8,546 bases of DNA from contig JASHXZ010000665.1 of NCBI GenBank assembly GCA_030043285.1, positions 1-8,546 of the forward strand, given 5' to 3'. A program made the translations under genes and the position numbers. This DNA comes from Xanthobacteraceae bacterium (GTDB lineage: Bacteria; Pseudomonadota; Alphaproteobacteria; Rhizobiales; Xanthobacteraceae). Below, piece by piece: positions 5,730 through 8,546 of this stretch. The notes under the pieces are model-generated. The model saw only the letters and a list, made by a program, of their open reading frames with translations, made no database searches and had not been told where the DNA came from. Position 1 is the first letter of the stretch, and every line of letters starts with the position of its first letter.

Positions 5730-6185
5730 TCACGACGTACCCGGCGCCACGAACGCCGCCGCAAGCCGCGCCGCGAATTGTTTTTCCATCTCCTTGGCCT
5801 TGGCGCGCAGCACCGGCTGGCCGAGGCTGCCGAGCTTTCCGGTCAGTGCCGTCTCGACGTCGTAGCTGATCCTGGTCGCGTCGCCGGCTTCGGCGAGGGT
5901 GGTCAGCGAGGTGGCGCTGAGGCGGCCGACGATGCCGAGCGGCGTGCCTTCGATCTTCGCCTCGATCTTCTTCGGCGGCTCGGCGCGCACCACCTGCACG
6001 CTGACCTTGAAGGCGAATTTCATGTACGCGACTTTGGTCTCGAACACGGCTGCGTACGTGTCTGGCGCCGTCTCTTGCAGATCGCGCACACCGTCCACGC
6101 ACGAAGCGAAGAAGCGCGCGTCGCGCACCGCTTCATAGACGCGCTCGCGCGGCGCCTTCACGGTCAGTTCGCCGGAAAATTTCAT
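5730..6185 (-). CDS. CoxG-like SRPBCC-family protein
   Basis: A 151-residue protein of the CoxG (carbon monoxide dehydrogenase subunit G) branch of the SRPBCC/START-like fold. It opens MKFSGELTVKAPRERVYEAVRD and continues FFASCVDGVRDLQE, then VAYMKFAFKVSVQVVRAEPP, GTPLGIVGRLSATSLTTLAEAGDATRISYDVE, and a C-terminal helix VLRAKAKEMEKQFAARLAAAF. No CO dehydrogenase genes are present, so the name describes the family only. CoxG proteins have been linked to membrane recruitment of molybdenum hydroxylases and to quinone binding; here such a role could connect the soluble flavoprotein or the reductase to the membrane pool (inference). The start at 6185 is chosen over longer versions because GGAG sits 5 bases before the ATG, and upstream frames run through a palindromic repeat. 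It lies 71 bases after the reductase stop. Confidence 0.85.
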   Translation of the reverse strand: MKFSGELTVKAPRERVYEAVRDARFFASCVDGVRDLQETAPDTYAAVFETKVAYMKFAFKVSVQVVRAEPPKKIEAKIEGTPLGIVGRLSATSLTTLAEAGDATRISYDVETALTGKLGSLGQPVLRAKAKEMEKQFAARLAAAFVAPGTS

Positions 6186-6223
6186 CAGATCTCCATACTG
6201 GTCAGCCGCGACTCTGTCTTCAG

Positions 6224-6243
6224 CCTCCCCCCAGCAGGGGAGG
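6224..6243. repeat. REP-like extragenic palindrome
   Basis: CCTCCCC (6224-6230) and GGGGAGG (6237-6243) form a perfect 7-base stem with loop CCAGCA, in the 71-base gap between the reductase and SRPBCC genes. This CCTCCCC/GGGGAGG hairpin style is a common extragenic palindrome in Bradyrhizobiaceae and other proteobacteria. No T-run follows, so it is more likely a repeat or mRNA-stabilising hairpin than a strong terminator. Confidence 0.65.
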
Positions 6244-6256
6244 GGGAAGAAGGTTA

Positions 6257-7489
6257 TCACACGCTTGCCTTCAACAATGACGCGAGCGGGCGCGCCGGGT
6301 CGGCCAGGGCCGCCGCCTCGACCTTGATGCGGCGCTCGATCAGGCGGCGCGCAGCGGCGAGCTCGCGTTGCGCGTTGATGCCCATGGCGTAGGCCAGCAT
6401 GCCCTCGGCGACGTCGAAGGCGAGCACGCTGTTGCCGGGCAGGGGACGGCGCACGTGCTGCGCCGGGCGCTGCGGCGGCCAGCCGACGCCCTGGATATAG
6501 AGATCGTACTGCTCCGACCAGAACGACGGCACGGTGCGGTACGGCTCGCTGGCGCCCGCGGCGTTGCGGCCGGCGACGGCGCCTTGATCCAGCGCATGCC
6601 GCCAATTCTCCAGCCGAACGAGGCCGTGGGGCGCCGGAAAGCGCACCGCGTCGCCGGCAGCAAAAATCGCCGCGTCAACGGTGCGGCAGTGCTCGTCGAC
6701 GATGATGCCGTTGTCGGTCGCAAGACCGGCCGAGGCAGCGAGCGCGTCGTTCGGCTTGACGCCGGTGCCGACGACGATCACGTCGGCTGCAAATGTTTCG
6801 CCCGACGCTGTAGACAGAATGATGCTGTCGCCGGCCGGCTCGACGTCCGCGATGACGGTGCCGGTGCGGATATCGACACCGTGGCGGCGATGGCAGGCGG
6901 CGATCAACGCGCCGGTTTCTTGGTCGCAGACGCGCGCCAGAATGCGCGGCGCTACTTCCAGCACCGTGGTGGCAATGCCGAGTTCCGATGCGGAGGCTGC
7001 GGCTTCGAGCCCGATAAGCCCGCCGCCAACCACGACCAGACGCCGGCACCCGCGCAACGCCGACGCGAGCGCGCGGGCGTCCGCCTCGGTGCGCAGATAG
7101 TGCACGCGCGGCATGCCGAGCGGCAGTTGCGGTAGTTCGCGGACCAACGATCCGGTCGCCAGCACCAACGTGTCGTAGGGATAGTGCCGGCCGCCGACGG
7201 TGACGACCGTGCGGCTCGCACGGTCGATCGTGGTCACGAGCGCGGTGCGCTCCAGCACGACATCGTGCTTGGCCGCGCCGCCGGGTCCGGCGATCAGCGC
7301 ATGCTCGGGCAGGGCCTTGCCGGTGAGCACAGCTTTGGACAGCGGCGGCTTCTCGTACGGCTCGCAGGCCTCATCGCTGAGCAGGAGAACCTCCGCCGTC
7401 GGATCGGTGCGCTTGGCCTCGATGGCGGCGAACACGCCAGCCGGCCCGCCGCCGACCACGACGATGTTGCGGGAAAGCGCTTGCGCCAT
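6257..7489 (-). CDS. NADH:ferredoxin reductase (FAD), Rieske-oxygenase/rhodocoxin reductase type
   Basis: A 410-residue flavoprotein of the class that feeds Rieske dioxygenases and P450 ferredoxins (BphA4, ThcD and relatives). FAD motif GGGPAG is at 13-18; YEKPPLSK, a hallmark of the class, is at 45-52; LVLATGS at 108-114; the second Rossmann motif GGGLIG at 155-160, followed by an acidic residue (E178), which favours NADH over NADPH. The second FAD motif FAAGDAVRF is at 277-284, with RLENWRHALDQG (292-303) and PSFWSEQYDLYIQGVG (321-336) leading into the reductase C-terminal domain. Length is typical (about 400-410). The start lacks a clear Shine-Dalgarno but lies 18 bases after the stop of the unknown upstream gene, so coupling is likely. 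The obvious partner is the Rieske ferredoxin encoded divergently at 8140. Confidence 0.93.
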   Translation of the reverse strand: MAQALSRNIVVVGGGPAGVFAAIEAKRTDPTAEVLLLSDEACEPYEKPPLSKAVLTGKALPEHALIAGPGGAAKHDVVLERTALVTTIDRASRTVVTVGGRHYPYDTLVLATGSLVRELPQLPLGMPRVHYLRTEADARALASALRGCRRLVVVGGGLIGLEAAASASELGIATTVLEVAPRILARVCDQETGALIAACHRRHGVDIRTGTVIADVEPAGDSIILSTASGETFAADVIVVGTGVKPNDALAASAGLATDNGIIVDEHCRTVDAAIFAAGDAVRFPAPHGLVRLENWRHALDQGAVAGRNAAGASEPYRTVPSFWSEQYDLYIQGVGWPPQRPAQHVRRPLPGNSVLAFDVAEGMLAYAMGINAQRELAAARRLIERRIKVEAAALADPARPLASLLKASV

Positions 7490-7507
7490 GACGAACGGCG
7501 GCGCTGC

Positions 7508-8020
7508 TCAGGCGCGTAACGCCGTGAGCATGTCCTTGATGTACTCGTCGGCGCTGGAGATCACCAGCATCATGGCGTGCGGGCGCAGCTGCGCCAGCAT
7601 CTTCGACAGCGTCTCGTCGCTCGAGGAAGCGCCGCCGAGGATGAGCGCAGTGGTCATCACGTGCTTGACGTTGCAAGCCTCGCCGATCAGCGCCGCCGCG
7701 GCGGCGCTCTCGCCCGCGGTCGCCACCATGACCACGAGGTCGGCGCTGTTGACCTCGTCGATCAGATCCTTGGTGCGGCCGGCGAGATCGTTGAGCCAGC
7801 CCCCCATGGAGAACGGCTCGCGGCGGCGCGGCGCGCCGGAGAACGCCGAGGCGGTGAGGAACGTCGCGTTCTGCCACGGCCCGCCCACCAGCTGCTTGAC
7901 CACCTGCTCGCTCGCGGCGTCGAGCGCGATCACCTTGACGGCGCGCGCGCGCGAGTTCGGCCGGTCAATGCGGAATCTGGCCTCCGCCGCCGAACTCATC
8001 CGCGCCGATTCGCTTTGCAT
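7508..8020 (-). CDS. unrecognised 170-residue protein, first gene of the redox operon
   Basis: I do not recognise this protein. It has a short Ser/Ala/Arg-rich N-terminus (1-25), then alternating hydrophobic strands and helices: RAVKVIALDA (26-35), NSADLVVMVATAGESAAAAALIGEACN (91-117), VKHVMTTALIL (118-128) and HAMMLVISSADEYIKDMLTAL (148-168). The pattern looks like a Rossmann-type alpha/beta domain. The ATAGESAAAAALI stretch faintly recalls the nucleotide-binding region of FtsZ-like proteins, but it lacks the GGGTGTG signature, so nucleotide binding is not supported. There are no metal motifs or membrane segments. The start at 8020 is chosen over the 57-base longer frame (8077) because AGGGAG lies 8 bases upstream and the longer form would enter the divergent promoter region. 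Its stop is 18 bases before the reductase start, implying a shared transcript. Confidence 0.75.
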   Translation of the reverse strand: MQSESARMSSAAEARFRIDRPNSRARAVKVIALDAASEQVVKQLVGGPWQNATFLTASAFSGAPRRREPFSMGGWLNDLAGRTKDLIDEVNSADLVVMVATAGESAAAAALIGEACNVKHVMTTALILGGASSSDETLSKMLAQLRPHAMMLVISSADEYIKDMLTALRA

Positions 8021-8139
8021 GGTCCGTTCTCCCTGGCCGCTTTGCCTGGATATAGCGGCTGCGGCCGGATATTTCATTATCCTTCCCGTCTTGTATAAGA
8101 GCCGGCATGCGATCGGAAGTGCGAAAGGCTTGAGTTGTA
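8021..8139. promoter_or_regulatory. divergent promoter region with small dyads
   Basis: This 119-base gap must hold the promoters of both the minus-strand redox operon and the plus-strand Rieske ferredoxin gene. Visible elements: GGATAT at 8048-8053 and again at 8067-8072, the second forming an inverted repeat GGATA-N6-TATCC (8067-8082), and TCTTGTATAAGA (8089-8100), a 12-base near-palindrome with one mismatched pair. TATAAG at 8094-8099 could be a -10 for the Rieske gene, but no good -35 is seen. AAAGG at 8124-8128 is its ribosome site. Confidence 0.4.
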
Positions 8140-8454
8140 ATGTCCTCCGGCAAGCGGATTGAGCTCTGCAGCACCGAAGAGGTCGCCCCCGGCACCGCGC
8201 TTAAGGTCGAGACCGAGGGGCTGACGCTTGCGGTGTTCAACGTCGACGGCGAGTTTTATGTCACCGACGACCTGTGCACGCACGGGCCCGGCTCGCTGTC
8301 GGAGGGCTACATCGAGGATGACGTGGTCGAGTGCAACTTCCACAATGGCCAGTTCAACATCCGCACCGGCGAAGTGGTGGCGCCGCCCTGCATGGCGCCG
8401 GTGAAGACCTATCCGGTGCTGGTGGTGGACGGGAAAGTGACGATCGAGGCGTGA
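8140..8454 (+). CDS. Rieske [2Fe-2S] ferredoxin of a ring-hydroxylating oxygenase type
   Basis: A 104-residue soluble Rieske ferredoxin. The cluster motif is C46-T-H48 (LCTHGPGSLSEGY) and C65-N-F-H68 (VECNFHNGQF), that is C-x-H-x16-C-x2-H, the spacing and length of BphF/NahAb-type ferredoxins that pass electrons from a FAD reductase to the oxygenase. The C-terminus GEVVAPPCMAPVKTYPV is also typical. AAAGG lies 11 bases before the ATG. It is the natural partner of the reductase gene at 6257-7489. No oxygenase alpha or beta subunit is in the window; one may follow downstream, where a good ribosome site stands right at the edge. It could equally serve another acceptor. Confidence 0.93.
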   Translation: MSSGKRIELCSTEEVAPGTALKVETEGLTLAVFNVDGEFYVTDDLCTHGPGSLSEGYIEDDVVECNFHNGQFNIRTGEVVAPPCMAPVKTYPVLVVDGKVTIEA

Positions 8455-8481
8455 GGCTCGCGCTCAATTCATTTGGCATCA

Positions 8482-8503
8482 CTTTCTCATCGATCAGAGA
8501 AAG
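8482..8503. promoter_or_regulatory. hairpin/dyad after the Rieske ferredoxin gene
   Basis: CTTTCTC (8482-8488) and GAGAAAG (8497-8503) form a perfect 7-base inverted repeat around the 8-base loop ATCGATCA. It starts 28 bases after the Rieske stop. No T-run follows, so it may be a regulator site or an RNA processing hairpin rather than a terminator. Confidence 0.3.
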
Positions 8504-8534
8504 CCGTCGATCGCAATGGCTGTCCCGTGTTTCG

Positions 8535-8540
8535 AAAGGA
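8535..8540 (+). promoter_or_regulatory. probable ribosome binding site of a gene beyond the window edge
   Basis: AAAGGA followed by six bases (TTTTGT) at the very end of the window has the right form and spacing for a start codon just outside. A frame from ATG at 8516 is also open to the edge but has no ribosome site. The downstream gene cannot be identified here. Confidence 0.35.
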
Positions 8541-8546
8541 TTTTGT

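Noticed and set aside
6224..6243. REP-like hairpin as an intrinsic terminator of the reductase gene
   Set aside because: There is no T-run on the minus strand after the stem, and the next gene follows within 71 bases in the same direction with its own ribosome site.
5496..6392. A 298-codon plus-strand frame across the SRPBCC gene and the palindromic repeat
   Set aside because: It runs through two repeats and antisense to a gene with a good ribosome site and family signature; its composition is that of a shadow frame.
6186..6605. Upstream extension of the SRPBCC frame
   Set aside because: It would cross the REP-like hairpin and overlap the reductase gene by about 350 bases; the ATG at 6185 has a strong GGAG and matches the family N-terminus.
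8021..8077. Longer N-terminus for the unrecognised 170-residue protein
   Set aside because: The extra 19 residues fall in the divergent promoter, and the ATG at 8020 has AGGGAG at a good distance.

Overview
The window is GC-rich, densely coded DNA with the look of an alphaproteobacterium of the order Hyphomicrobiales, most likely a Bradyrhizobium / Rhodopseudomonas-type relative. The reasons are codon use, a DUF2778 protein with an N-terminal membrane anchor, two-hairpin palindromic repeats of the kind scattered through bradyrhizobial genomes, and possible CtrA-like sites. This placement is inferred from style, not from a search. There are nine protein genes, all apparently intact. I see no tRNA, rRNA, CRISPR array, insertion sequence or phage gene.

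Left part (1-2450, minus strand): pobA (4-hydroxybenzoate 3-monooxygenase), possibly made from a leaderless mRNA, then a membrane-anchored DUF2778 (Tlde1-like, L,D-transpeptidase fold) protein. Middle (2451-2918): a 468-base intergenic region with an AT-rich island carrying two TTAA-type, CtrA-like half-site pairs and a perfect short hairpin. It separates the DUF2778 gene from a divergent PilZ-domain membrane protein gene (2919-3509, plus strand).

Right part (3510-8020, minus strand): five genes read in one direction. They encode, in transcription order, an unrecognised 170-residue protein, an NADH:ferredoxin reductase of the Rieske-oxygenase type, a CoxG-like SRPBCC protein, a fumarate-reductase/succinate-dehydrogenase-like flavoprotein, and a small single-cluster [2Fe-2S] protein that overlaps the flavoprotein gene by 4 bases. 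Palindromic repeat elements fill two of the gaps. Divergent from this set, at 8140, is a Rieske [2Fe-2S] ferredoxin.

Taken together, 3510-8454 reads as a redox module: NADH -> FAD reductase -> Rieske ferredoxin (the usual supply chain of a ring-hydroxylating oxygenase whose terminal subunit is not in the window), joined to a soluble two-subunit FAD/[2Fe-2S] oxidoreductase and a CoxG-type lipid/quinone-binding protein. The flavoprotein keeps the family's catalytic arginines and histidine. It has lost the covalent-FAD histidine and a substrate-binding histidine, and its iron-sulfur partner lacks the second half of SdhB/FrdB. A substrate other than fumarate/succinate is therefore likely. This module, with its unknown gene, is the most promising candidate for something undescribed.
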